A stretch of DNA of 64,000 nt. It comes from Eumeta japonica. Its lineage: Eukaryota > Arthropoda > Insecta > Lepidoptera > Psychidae. The translations under genes were made by a program, and so were the position numbers. The first letter of the stretch is position 1. Each line of letters starts with the position of its first letter. Shown here in pieces: positions 40,101 to 51,435 of the stretch. The notes under the pieces are model-generated. The model was not told the DNA's origin and did not search any database. It saw only the letters and a list, made by a program, of their open reading frames with translations. Where the stretch lies: NCBI GenBank assembly GCA_005406025.1, contig BGZK01001372.1:100368-164367 (forward strand). The letters are read 5' to 3'.

Positions 40101-41057
40101 TTAATTATTGTGGATCGTGTGTGACAGGGCGTAGCATTGTTGTGCGCGTGATCTATCGGGGCCGATTGTTGCGATCTCACAATGGGGTTGCGACACCGGC
40201 GCAGGCGCAGCCGTGCGATTGTCGTTAATTTATGATGTGAAATTTTAAATATACGTTAGATACCGATGCGCAGTGGAAGATGATTAGGATGTATCATGAT
40301 CGTATAGGTGTACGTTCAGAAATTTAAGTTTTTGATCCTACAAATATATCATTCTTCGTTCGCGAATAGGATCAAAATCGTGAGATTAAATGGGCACAGG
40401 AGTAGATTTGGCATCAATTATTTAATACAGATCAAAATTTCTATCAAGATCCTCTAAACTTTATAAAGTTAGAGATAAAGTTTAGAAATAAAAGTGATAA
40501 TTGGAAAAATTATATATTCTATGTACATAGGTGGAGCCGCGTATGTAAAGCTTATTAGAGTACATTTTCCTTATCAGACGAGTCCATTTTTATCGTTTAA
40601 TTTATTAGCTATAATTTATTAACTAAAAAAAATCTAAAATAAAACGATGTTAGAGTACTAACAAATCCAAATCGATATCGCAACTAATTTGTTACCCGCG
40701 CTTATTGGCAAGAAGCGAAACGGTACCTCGGGCTGTGCCCAGGCGCATAGCGGGCCGTATTCGCGTTCCGGCCTATTGTGGTTCAGACTAACGACGCGGC
40801 CGGTGTCGATCGCTCTGCCCGGGTTTTTTTACGGACCGGCCCGTCCGCGCCACAAAAGACTGACGATTTTCCCTAATGAACCTTTTTGTAAGGCCCCCAT
40901 TATGTTTCGCAGCTTTTGAAACGTCGTACTTTTTAGTTAGGTATAAGTAATTAACTGCTTTAGGTATATTATTATTATTATTAGTGAAGAGGTCGACTGA
41001 GCATCAATCACCGTCGCGGACCGGTGCGGCGAAGGGGACGAGAGTCATGTCCGCGGT

Positions 41058-41295
41058 TAGGGCTGCCAGGTCGGCAAACCCAATAGCCGGACAGACCGGC
41101 CAGTTTGACCGGACATTTGGGTAAAAAGGCCGGACGCCCTATATTATTGAGGATTTTGTGTCTCAGTATTATTGTCCGGCTTTTTACATTTCGCTCGTTT
41201 GCGAAATTTAAAAAGTCGGACACCGTTTATTTTGGCCGGACATGCAATCAAAAAGCCCAACATGTCCGGCTTTATCCGGATGCCTGGCAACCCTA
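41058..41295. mobile_element. hAT-like miniature transposon with target duplication
   Basis: The ends are TAGGGCTGCCAGG and its inverse CCTGGCAACCCTA, 13-base terminal inverted repeats with one mismatch. The element is flanked by perfect 8-base duplications of TCCGCGGT at 41050-41057 and 41296-41303, the length made by hAT transposases. Inside are several short repeats of CCGGACAT and GTCCGGC in both orientations, typical of subterminal transposase-binding sites. At 238 bp it has no coding capacity and would need a transposase in trans. The perfect duplication suggests a fairly recent insertion. Confidence 0.8.
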
Positions 41296-44200
41296 TCCGC
41301 GGTTGCGAAATGTGAAGATACCGGTGCGGTGCGGCCTCGGGTCTGCTACACTTCAGCTAGCAACCTGGACTTGACACGTGTCCGGGGCTACCGACAGCCG
41401 TTGTCATGAAGACGGTGACAAAGTCCGACGCCGACAGATTAGTTTGTTCTCCGACGCACAGAGCGTGTGGTACAATTTGACTTGAGGTAAAAGTTCATCG
41501 GTCAATTCGCATGTGGTCAGAAGCGAACCCTGTAACTCCTGTTTCAGGTTGTTCACTTTACCACCGCTACTCTATTTGACCGTGAGTATGGATTGGTGAC
41601 AGGATAGATACGAAACGTGTGGTTGTAAAAATATATAAGTAGAAGAATACATTACGTTAGACATGGTTAGGCATGGCAATGAAAACTCTATGGATCAAAC
41701 ATATAAGTTAGGCATGTCAAAACATTTCAGTAGGAGATATTTTTTGGTTTGTTTCGAGACGAAAAATTGGATTTTTTTTTCATCATCTGTATTTCTATGA
41801 AATTATTTGTCTACGGGAGTGCTGTATATATGCAATAGTTGTATATATTAAAAGTTCCCATAAAGTTTCCTCACGTTTGTCAGTCTATAGGTCGCAACAT
41901 AATATTTTTTTATAACAACTTTAATGAAATTGTACATACAGTTTGTCATATATATTAGGTACAGTCATACGATTTGAAAAGAAATTACCATAAAATAAAT
42001 ATTACCATGAATAAAATTAAGGAAAAGTTTATTTCGCGCACGTATCGTGTGGAGTCTTGTGATATATAGATTTGTAAACGCGTTTATGTAGTGAGTTTTG
42101 CTCCCAGATATTATTTTGCTGTTTATTTTTTGAAGACATTAATTAATGCCTACCTTTGTAATTTTACACCATGAGCTTCAAACAACTCAAAAAAAGTGTG
42201 GACATTGTTCGGAATAATTTTTTAATACGCACTGAGCTATGAGATGAAGTTTTGAGAAATCATAGCCCCTTCCATTATTCGTTTTCGTCCGAGTCTACAA
42301 TTATTCCAGTCTCAAACTATCACCTTCACACCGCGTCGCGCGCACGAACACTCTAATGGCTCGGTTTACGTAAGAATAATAGGTATTTAAGAGCGGTACA
42401 GGTTTTTGAGACTCGAGCGCAGGTGCCGCCCCCTCGCGGTCCCAAAACGATCGATTATGCCCCTCGATCGCGGCGCCGACACACGCTCGGACGGCAGAAG
42501 CTCGCACGGCTCGAATATGAATTCAGTGGTTCGGTAGGATTAGGCATTACAAGAATAGAAACCGTTTTTGGTCGTAAGTCGATTTTCTAGTTATACAGGA
42601 GTTAAATACTGTAGTGACATTCGATGGTTTTATTTTAACTTACATTTATAGACCTATCAGTTTTCCAAGTAGTATGGCGACGCAGATATTATAGTCAAGT
42701 AAGGTCGGTTAAGTGAAGTTAAGTTAGCGTATCAAAACATTGTGCTTATCGTCCTGTTTCGCATATATTGATATTTATGTCAATTAACATTGTTTTGATA
42801 TCTTAACGGTTTTAACGGTTTTCGAATGTAGAAATTAATTGTGAATGTTTGCATATAGTTTTATTTAACCTTTTCATTTGTAACGGTTTATGTCGAAACC
42901 GTGCTTATGAGTATGTTATGCATAAAATGTTCTGTTGAGTATGTTATTAACAAAACATACGTGTATAAGAAACACAGTTATAGGTCGTTATGCACTTGTT
43001 TTTGCAAGTTTTTGGACTTCATCCGCGGTGATGTAGACACTACCGGCTCCTTGGCGATCGTGTACGTCGGCCCCACGGCAGCGAGACGACGTGGCTTATG
43101 ACGTTTCTCATATCGTCGTAATATGTCGTGAATCCCAACAGCCTTGTGGTATCAGTTCGGTTCTAGATAACCGTCTTACTCCACTTCTGACTGCATTACG
43201 AAGTTTCCGGACAACCGTCTACATCTTCGACGCATAGACTTTGCCGCATCAGTTTGAATAACAACAACAATTACTCGAAAAACAAAACAACTGTACAAGT
43301 GTCCGTTAGTTCCGTTCGGAACGAGGGGACAAGAACATCCGCAACCACATCCACGGCAATTTTCATGGACCGTACCCGTACAGGGAGATCAAGCGTCGGC
43401 CGGTAATCTCGAAAATTATTCGGCTCACCTTTCACTGAGTAAAAACCGACGGGCGTAATGACGCGTGCGCCGGCGCAGCGCGCGACCTCCGCCCCGCCTC
43501 TTGCAAACACGAATTATTCTGTGTACTTGCGATGTAGAACGAATGTATGAGTTAGCAAGTAGCGGCCATTTAGTATCGCCGGAAGGTTACAATCTATGAG
43601 GCTTCTAATACATTTTTGGCTAAAATATTTAACGTTTTACATAATCTGTATACACAGAAATGGTTGTTTGTATATTTGATATTACTAAACTCCAGCATCG
43701 CTTGAATAATCATCGCCACACTCGGCACATCGTACTTTTTTATGAAGAAGATTTTCAAGCGATCCATTTTAGCAGTTGTTTCCGATTTCGTTCGCGTATT
43801 CGTATTATCGGACCAAACAAGTGCAATGAGTCTAAATTTTTTTAAGTCATAGAAAGTTACATTATCCCCAAATATCTTTATTTTGATATTAGAATTCACC
43901 TCTGCTTCGTACAAATCGGTACTGTGAGCGGTATTGTTATCGAAATTGAAAGCGAAACAGAGAGCAGAATGGAAAACCGACAGAGGGACCAAGGTCGAAA
44001 ATACACGCGAGCGAAGGGCGGGCGGGAACTAATAATTTTATTATAATTATTGATTTTAATCGAAATCAAAAAAGGAATCCAGGAGTGTGACATAGAGACA
44101 GCAAGACTCGAGTTTAGTAAGGCGGTCGTTTCGGTAAATAGTCTATTTTAGCCTACAAAAGTATTGCAAAAACTAACTAGGTGTTAGCAACAACCGATTA

Positions 44201-47200
44201 TCAAATGAGCATCATTCGGGTAGTACGTACACGATACAGTAAATGAAATAATCAATAATAGGTTTACAACACTAAAAAAAAAATCGGGTGTCCTTTCCTT
44301 CCTTATAACTAATTGTGTTACTTCTTTCTAACTAATATTCTTGATTTTTAATTTACAATTGTAGGATAAGATGCATTCTAATAATACATTTCATTACAAT
44401 GTCAGTCTAAATGCAATATTACTATATTTGCTTGAATTAGTAACAATTTTGTGAAAAAAAATCCATCAAAAAATTTGTTAACCCAGCGATAACCACGTCA
44501 ATCGTGCCGGATCAATTTTGTGTTAGTATTGTTATTGCCGGGGAGGGTGCGCGCGCGCGCACACGCGGGGTGTCACACTTCAGCGAAATCGAAATAACCG
44601 TAACCGTTGAAATCCTAAATTTCATTGTCATGTATCGATCTACTGCGAAGGTTTGAAATTAGTACACCACTTCATTCATATTTTTGTTATCTGGTAAGTA
44701 AGTTAAAATATATACCATAAACCCACACGAACACGCACACATTCACGCACAATGTGTACACATATAATGCATAGATATAGTTTTGTAGCTCTAAAAATGG
44801 TAGATTAATCTCAATGAGGTGGTTAATAGGCTATTCGAATAGGTAATTTCTATCTCACGATATCTCTCGATAAATACAGTAATTACAGGTCGGCGTTAAA
44901 AAAATGGTGCATTTAAATTATGATTCCCTATTCGTAAAGAAGAACAGATAGTGGCATGTTTTTTTTTTAGTAAAAAATTAAAGAAATGCGCTTTCTGAAA
45001 GAGAAGATGCTAAATATTTAATGTTTTATTGAATTGAAATATCGTTTCAGTATGGACGTTTGGGTTTGTGTTTGTATTGTCGATTGCAAAGAGTATATTT
45101 TATTTGATGTTTTTTTGCATTTACGTTGTTACGTTGTGGGCAGGTGCCGCCCAGGTCCGAAACGTCTGTTTTGTCACGTTACATTTTGGGCAAATGACAC
45201 GCGGGTCCAAATTCGTCTCTTTAGTCACATCACATATAAAAACACTAAAACGCCTCGCGACTTATGCTCGGCCACTCCTCCCATTACCTTAAATACTTTT
45301 AAGAGTCTCGCCTTAAGCAGTTTTTGTGTGAGTTTCCGTAAGTCGGGTAGTTTGAAAAAGTACTCTGGAAACTGTGGAGGACGCTCAGAAACGAACAGGA
45401 GGACGATAGAAGATAGAAGAAGAAAAGGCTCTTTGAACAGTAAAAATTGTCGAGGAACAAAATAGTTGAAATTGATGTCTTATTTATTTACACTAAGTTC
45501 AGATCGACAAACAAAATCCTCTACAGATTACGTATGTGGAGCGCGACGAGTGAAGCGGTGCGCGGGCGCAGCTCTGATTGAGGACGTTGCTCACTAACTA
45601 CATCCGCCGTCTATTATTGGAGCCTAATGCTGTGATAATCCTAGCGATGATTTATTTCAAAAGGTCAATACTGTTTATTGATATAAACGTATTGTTTTTT
45701 TTTTACTATCGAATGTTATGAATTCATATGGATATATAATTTATTCTTGTGTAAAATATTTTGTTACTTGCAATAAATTCATTAAAAAAATAGCATGTTC
45801 ACAACAATTAACGGAGCCCAAATAAGTGTATTAATGATTTTACACTTTTCACCACATAACGTCTACCGACTTGGAAGTCATAGTGTTAAATGTGCAGAAC
45901 CCACACGATATGGATATTGTACCCTAAGAAGCCATTAATTAAGTCAACAGTACTGCGTCGATCGACTAAGTAATTCGTGTTTCCGGCTTCGCCCACGCAC
46001 TCTGGTGGGGTTTGTTAACTTTATTAACTGATGGCGTTCCGTGTTGTTTAATTAATCACGGTTGATACCTAATCGTTTTGTTGTCCTGCGTGCTCGCATC
46101 ATCGTAACAAACGTTCTAAACGTGGAAAATAGCGGTAAAGGGAGTTTTTAGAAACACGCGTCCTCTACAATTTATACAAAAAAAAGTATCCACTAAAGAC
46201 GATAAAGGAAGTGGATAGTGTTTTTTAAGTGACAATGAAATATATTTAAAAACTCGACAAGAATCGGATAAGTACTTATAAATACATGGCAAATGCTGTA
46301 AGCAGTTTGTACATTTTTTTTAGAATGATGAGCTGTATCATTTTATACAAAGATTCAACGAAATCGAAGCCATATTTGTGATAATCCTTTACATCGAAAC
46401 AAAGTTCGCCTCTTTGTCATATTATACCATAGATGTTCTGCTAACGTCGAAACCGAACACGTCGCAATGATGTCGGCACGAAACATCAACGGACGGACGG
46501 ACGGCGCGCAAACAGGCCCGTCACACGTCGATAGCCGTTCTAAGAAATGTAAACATCGTACGAGATAACAAAGCGTCGTATTACAAGCGCGAGACTCGTA
46601 ACGGGAGAGCTGTTTTATGCTGAAACTAAAAGATGGCGGACGCGGTTTAAAAAAAAAATGACGAAACACTGTATTAATGTTAGATAAGGAGTCGTTAGAA
46701 AAATGTGTCTGTCTTAAAAAAAAATCTTGTCCCCTACGTCCATACTGGAAAATCGCCAAAACTCAGGGGAATAAATGGAAGGTTTTAGATCGATAAGTGC
46801 ACGTGTACCGAAGTCTTAAAAAGGTGATGATCTGCCCAGTAGGTGCGGTAGCGCCTGCGTCCGTCCGTTCGTAGCCTATTTTCCTACTGTTTAATTAATG
46901 GGCAAATATAAATAGTAATGATTCAATATTAATGACTTTATCTGCCGTTCGTGGGAACGCAGCGAATGTTTGATAATAGCGTTGCATGATAATGACAACG
47001 TAGACACGCAAGCACTTCGCGCTCATTCATTATTGGACGGCGCTTATCGCCCTTTGTGTTTATATAAATGACTTGACTTCTGCCCACGACTTTCGTTCGT
47101 AAAAGAAACCACCAGTAACTGGCGATTCTGTTCGTATACAAAGAGGACTATTCTCCTTATATAAAAATTACACTATAACGCACGAGACTCTGCCGCTCTG

Positions 47201-48671
47201 AATTGCCTGCGAATGATGCAATGCGCAGGTTACAACTCACCTCGACTCTTCCTTCTTCTCCCCCGCGTTCCTATTTTACGCTATTGCAACGCTTTTCTGA
47301 CTAACTTCACAGCGACAGAGCGTTGTAGGTTCTTAAACATGTCTTTATATCATTAGAATTAAATAAAAGCAGATTGTTGAATATGATATTTTTATAGATA
47401 TCAAGAAAATGGTTTGAATACGCTCTTAATCAAATAAAGAAACTTTAAATATGGTAGTACAAAAAGAAATAGTAAACTACCTTATTGTAGCCCGTGGCTA
47501 TGCCTATATAAAAGTTATGACTTTTTGCTTTAATATGTGTAAAGTAAACTAATTTTTGCCAACGACCGCCATTTAGGAGCCGGTTTTGATTGGCGAGTAT
47601 ACATACATATATTAAAATAAGTCATTGTTTTTAGTCATTGCACTGTTTATAACAAAATATATATTAGATTTTTGCCGAGACGGGGTCTTTATTGTAAGAA
47701 TATCTGCATCTTACACCCTTGCCTATTTCGAGGTAAATTCGCTTTTGTCCACGACTACTCGCCTGCATAATTACCTGTAGAAGGGACGAGTTTGCTCTCT
47801 TGTCTGAATAAAAATAAATACGTATGTACTTTTTACAACTCTCTTTATAGATCGTTTGCTGCTCTCAGTCTTCATTTAGGAATCGAACATGATCATAATT
47901 CAGTTCTAGATCCAATCGCAAGGGATAGTATTTTCTTGAAACTCATTCATTGGTCGAGATTCGATTATTTTTCCAGATGTAGAACACCTTTCGCGTCACT
48001 ATTTGACCAGTTTTGTTCCACTATCGGCGTTAGCGCGACATTCAAAGCGGCACTACCAGCTGCCGGACCACGCTAACGCAATAACGTTTAGAAGTCGAGT
48101 CGTCGTCGACTCGATGTGGAGGCGATGTGTATCGATTTTGTAGCATTTGCTCTTTTTATTTTAACGTAAGTACGCTCATCATGATTTATAAAAAACCAAA
48201 TTTAGCCGTTTTAACTACTGTTCAGATTAAATTTAACGTAGCTACTTATTACATTGCGCGAAATACTAAATGTCTTATGGAACCGCACCGAAATCGAGTT
48301 AATTTCCAATGTTTGATCCGTAGCAGAACATATTTATGACGCTTTCGTGAGACTACGAAACGGTGTAATTTCTAAGTCTTTTTAAATGTGCAGCGTAGTA
48401 CGTAAAAGACCTTTGAGTCTGAGTCGACATCATTCAAATCGGCATAATTCAACCGCCGGACGAATGAGACTGGGCGGAACACGAGCCACGCAACTTGACG
48501 AAATGCTGTCCCACCGGGAATGGAATCCATTATCTTCGCATCCAAAGTATGTGTCTATCTGCCGAACCGCGGAGCGCTGTTGGCTGACCTATCGACTATG
48601 ACCTTGCTCGTAAGATGTCGCCTGTAGCCAGTGACGTCGCAAAACCGGGATCGCGCTCGTCGACAGAGTAA
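41296..48671. other. Non-coding, probably intronic DNA
   Basis: Contains the longest open frames of the window (143 codons at 45034-45465 plus, 134 at 46355-46759 minus, 132 at 43594-43992 minus), none with recognisable domains and all within chance expectation. It also holds GC-rich islets near 42290-42520 and 48400-48660, a TGCGCCGGCGCAG dyad at 43466, an alternating GC/GT run at 44547-44567, an imperfect 50-bp tandem duplication at 45138-45237, a GGAC tetranucleotide run near 46489 and a perfect 8-bp hairpin at 48095-48114. Confidence 0.5.
44547..44567. repeat. Alternating purine-pyrimidine tract
   Basis: The tract is GTGCGCGCGCGCGCACACGC plus one base, uninterrupted alternation of about 21 bases. 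Such tracts are the classic Z-DNA-forming sequence and are prone to length change. It stands out in otherwise AT-rich DNA. Confidence 0.7.
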
Positions 48672-48846
48672 CAGCGGTGTGCTTTAAACTTTCATTTGCA
48701 ATAGTTAACTGCTAACTGTTAAAGTTTATAACTAAGCTTGTCAAATTATAGGTAACCTTAGAGGTATTAGTTTTTTACGTGTTCAGTTTTTAACTTTAAC
48801 GGTTAACAGTTGGTTATTTCAAACGGGACTTTGAAGCACACTGCTG
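48672..48846. mobile_element. Harbinger-like miniature inverted-repeat element
   Basis: The ends are CAGCGGTGTGCTTTAAA and the inverse of CAGCAGTGTGCTTCAAA. Inverted similarity continues for about 53 bases per arm to GTTAAAGTT, with scattered mismatches. TAA lies on both sides (48669-48671 and 48847-48849), matching the 3-base TWA target duplications of PIF/Harbinger elements. At 175 bp it has no coding capacity. The superfamily is an inference from the duplication; a Tc1/mariner-type TA duplication is a weaker alternative because the ends would then be asymmetric. Confidence 0.65.
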
Positions 48847-48849
48847 TAA

Positions 48850-50061
48850 AAGACTTAAATAGAAATATTTTAGCAAATTCATGTTTCTATATATTATGAA
48901 GGATCTCTGTTTATCCAGCTGAGAATGTTTATTTCCGGACATGCTACGAGCATAACGCACACCCGAGCATCACAACGGTCAGAGCGGTTCCCACGCCCTC
49001 CTTTGGCCGCTGATAACGCTTATCACTGCGGTTTCCGTATAAATTATTGTTGATCTGGCAATAATTTTGGAGCATGTCCGAACTCGTCGAGTGATTCACG
49101 TGAGTCAAATTTTCAGAGCCGATAACAGAAATGTGTTCGTAGGAATTATGAAAATCTATTATTGTTGAAGGCGACAATAAATCTTTAATCTAATACAAAT
49201 GTTTAATGTTCTTAGGATAGAGAGAATGCTTTATGTCGCATTAGGGAGCGGGTTAGGTGCGAGTTTGACGCGCACGCGCAGTGTTCGATATAAAATAGCT
49301 TAAATCCATGTGACTTAATAAAATGTACGGCTGTGATTAGGAGCCATCTGTTTTTTTTTATTCGTTCAAAATTTAAAATTCCCATTTATTGTATCACAAA
49401 TAAATCGGCTGTTACAAACAGATCGAATCGAAACTATTAAAAAATTCCGACGGCTGGGAAACACGCAAAAATACTATTACTTAAATTCATGCAAACAGAT
49501 ATCATTCAGATAGGATTTTACATAAAAAACGGTAAGTACTTTATGTTTGATCAATTTTTATACAAATATAATATAAGCAAATTTCAACAGCCTTTCCCAC
49601 GCATTTCTATTTAAAAAGCGACTTCCTTGTGTACTTTTTAAATACTTTATTTATTTATTTTTTCGATATTGGATTGTGCAATAAAATAACCTGCAGTATC
49701 TGGGCTGTTATCTCTTATCACTCGGCCGGCTCTTCCCGATTGATGGTTGGCATACGTTCAAAGGCGGTCAAATGAAATCGTGGAACATGTTAATGTATAT
49801 TATATAAAAAGATTTTTTTTTAATATTTATTTATTTATAAACCCATACCTCTTTTAAGGAAGAATAAGTAGAGACTATTGACCTCTACATAGTATAAGAT
49901 GTTGGCGTAACGTCTTTTATTTTTACCAACATCCAATTTTTTTTAACAAACTCACCAGTTCCGGAAATGTATAGGTTTTCATAATTTTAATTTTTGTCGA
50001 ATACAGATAGTGTGTTGTCATTTTTAACACAAGCTCAATCTTATCAAGCTTTGTATAGATA
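48850..50061. other. Non-coding, probably intronic DNA
   Basis: Nothing gene-like is seen. The only notable item is a short GC-rich phrase with GCGCACGCGCAG near 49270, related to the recurrent NRF1-like dyads elsewhere in the window. Confidence 0.5.
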
Positions 50062-50580
50062 TTTTGACGTGACAACGTCTTATAAATTGGTTTGCCGGGT
50101 GACCTTCAAGAAACTGCGTTACGCTCCGCTCACGTTATGCGCTCATACAATGAGCGAGTGAGAGGCACGTCCCTCCACTCGGGCAGGTTAGCCCGCCTAA
50201 GAGCGAGAGAGACAGACGACAAAAGTGAAAGGCACGCGTCCCTTCCACTCAGATGGGAACAAGTTGTTGGTAAACGTTGCTCTTTGTACGCAAAATGTAT
50301 TGCAAGTTATTGTATGTATATTTGTATATAAATACGTATGTATGTGTAAAGGTAAAAATAAAATTTTGTTAATATGAAATTCAGTGCGAGATTCTTTGTA
50401 TAAATTAATGTTTTAAATATAATTCTTTGTATAAATAAATGTTTTAAATTGTTACTATTATTTCATCCTTCTTCCTACTATACGAATGAATATTTACATT
50501 AAAATGATTTTACCACTCAAAGTCGTTGTCACGTAAAACTTTCGCCCGTATACCGACTTTACAGGCAACCAATTTTTTTT
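50062..50580 (+). repeat. Interspersed repeat family A, copy 3 (plus, variant middle)
   Basis: The copy begins TTTTGACGTGACAACGTC and ends in the same tail as copies 1 and 2. From about 50290 (ATGTATTGCAAGTTATTG) to the end it is nearly identical to copy 2. Its middle (about 50085-50285, with CCACTCGGGCAGGTTAGC and GCGAGAGAGACAGACGAC) does not match the middle of copies 1 and 2. An open frame across this middle (50092-50331) looks incidental. The pattern points to subfamilies of one element made by module exchange. Confidence 0.75.
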
Positions 50581-51435
50581 TATATATAAAAAAAAAGCAA
50601 TTCGTTTGGTAATAATTGTTCAGACTATTATTTAGACCTTTTCAGTGTTTTCAGATGATAGCTCAAAGCTTAGTTAATAGTAGGGTACCGCGCCACCTAT
50701 TGATAATGAATGAAATTATTTTCTAAAGTTTTTAGTAATGTATAAAACTAAGTGTAAACTAATGTGTCCAACGATATTCCAGTCTATGCACAGAGACTAA
50801 CATTGTATCGCAACACAATGTAAGCTTATATTATTGTTTGTCTTTTCTGTAGAAGGACCTTAGGTGACGTTGAACGTTTATAAAATACAAGAATTGAAAT
50901 TTCCAATTTAGTGTTGGACTTTTAACAAAAGATCGACTAGTCAGAATTAGGGGGGATTAGTTGTACAACTTAAGAGATATTGTATATTTAACGTGTATTA
51001 GTTGAGCTTTAAATTGTCATGATTTAATTTAAAATTAAGCTTTAAATTTACAGATTTAGATTTCAATTCTGAGATGGAGCGTCACGAAATATTTATAGAT
51101 ATCGTTTTTGTAGTTGCAAAGAATGCTTTTTAAAGCTCATTTTTAAATTTCCCATCTGCTGGACCGTAATAAATGAGGCTATGGAAATGCGAACGGCAAA
51201 TTTAAAATATAATAATTTATTTAATGATCATGTAAAGTACGATTAAAATAACGAATTATATTTTCTAGTTCCAATACGAGAGACGCACTATTAGTTTCTG
51301 GAACTGGCCGCTTGCATAAACAATATTTAAAAAGTAATTACTACATTTGAAAATGGATCTCTTTAGTTGTAGTATGTTTCATCTAACTGTCAATATTTTT
51401 TTACATCATTTTAAAAATTGCGTGTCTTCATCGCT
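50581..51435. other. Non-coding DNA upstream of the mariner relic
   Basis: No gene is seen. A CTCF-like motif on the minus strand (CAATAGGTGGCGC, 50690-50702) and a short direct repeat of GCTTTAAATT near 51005 and 51041 are the only notable items. The 5' untranslated part and left terminus of the mariner element should lie in the last 100-150 bases, but no terminal repeat was recognised with confidence. Confidence 0.4.

Larger units (their letters stand above)
32752..41057. other. Non-coding, probably intronic DNA
   Basis: No gene is supported. The stretch contains a hairpin cluster at 33814-34119, a TGACGTCA site at 35993, GC-rich islets near 36570-36660, 37430-37690, 38640-38850 and 40680-40900, TGCGCCGGCGCAG-like dyads at 36612, 39414 and 40197, and an 11-bp hairpin at 40453-40486. 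The segment 33124-33180 resembles a lepidopteran non-LTR tail (CTCGGAAATGGCTTTAACAA). Confidence 0.5.

Noticed and set aside
43594..43992. 132-codon open frame (minus)
   Set aside because: Looks somewhat protein-like (KMDRLKIFFIKKYDV) but has no motif and is overlapped by open frames on both strands. Length is within chance expectation.
45034..45465. 143-codon open frame (plus), the longest in the window
   Set aside because: In AT-rich DNA of this length about one frame of this size is expected by chance. It has no domain, no splice context, and overlaps a second open frame and a tandem duplication.
46355..46759. 134-codon open frame (minus)
   Set aside because: No recognisable domain or promoter, and composition typical of chance frames; the start lies in unremarkable DNA.
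50092..50331. 79-codon open frame rich in Arg and Ser
   Set aside because: It lies wholly inside repeat family A copy 3, in the module absent from other copies, and shows no domain.
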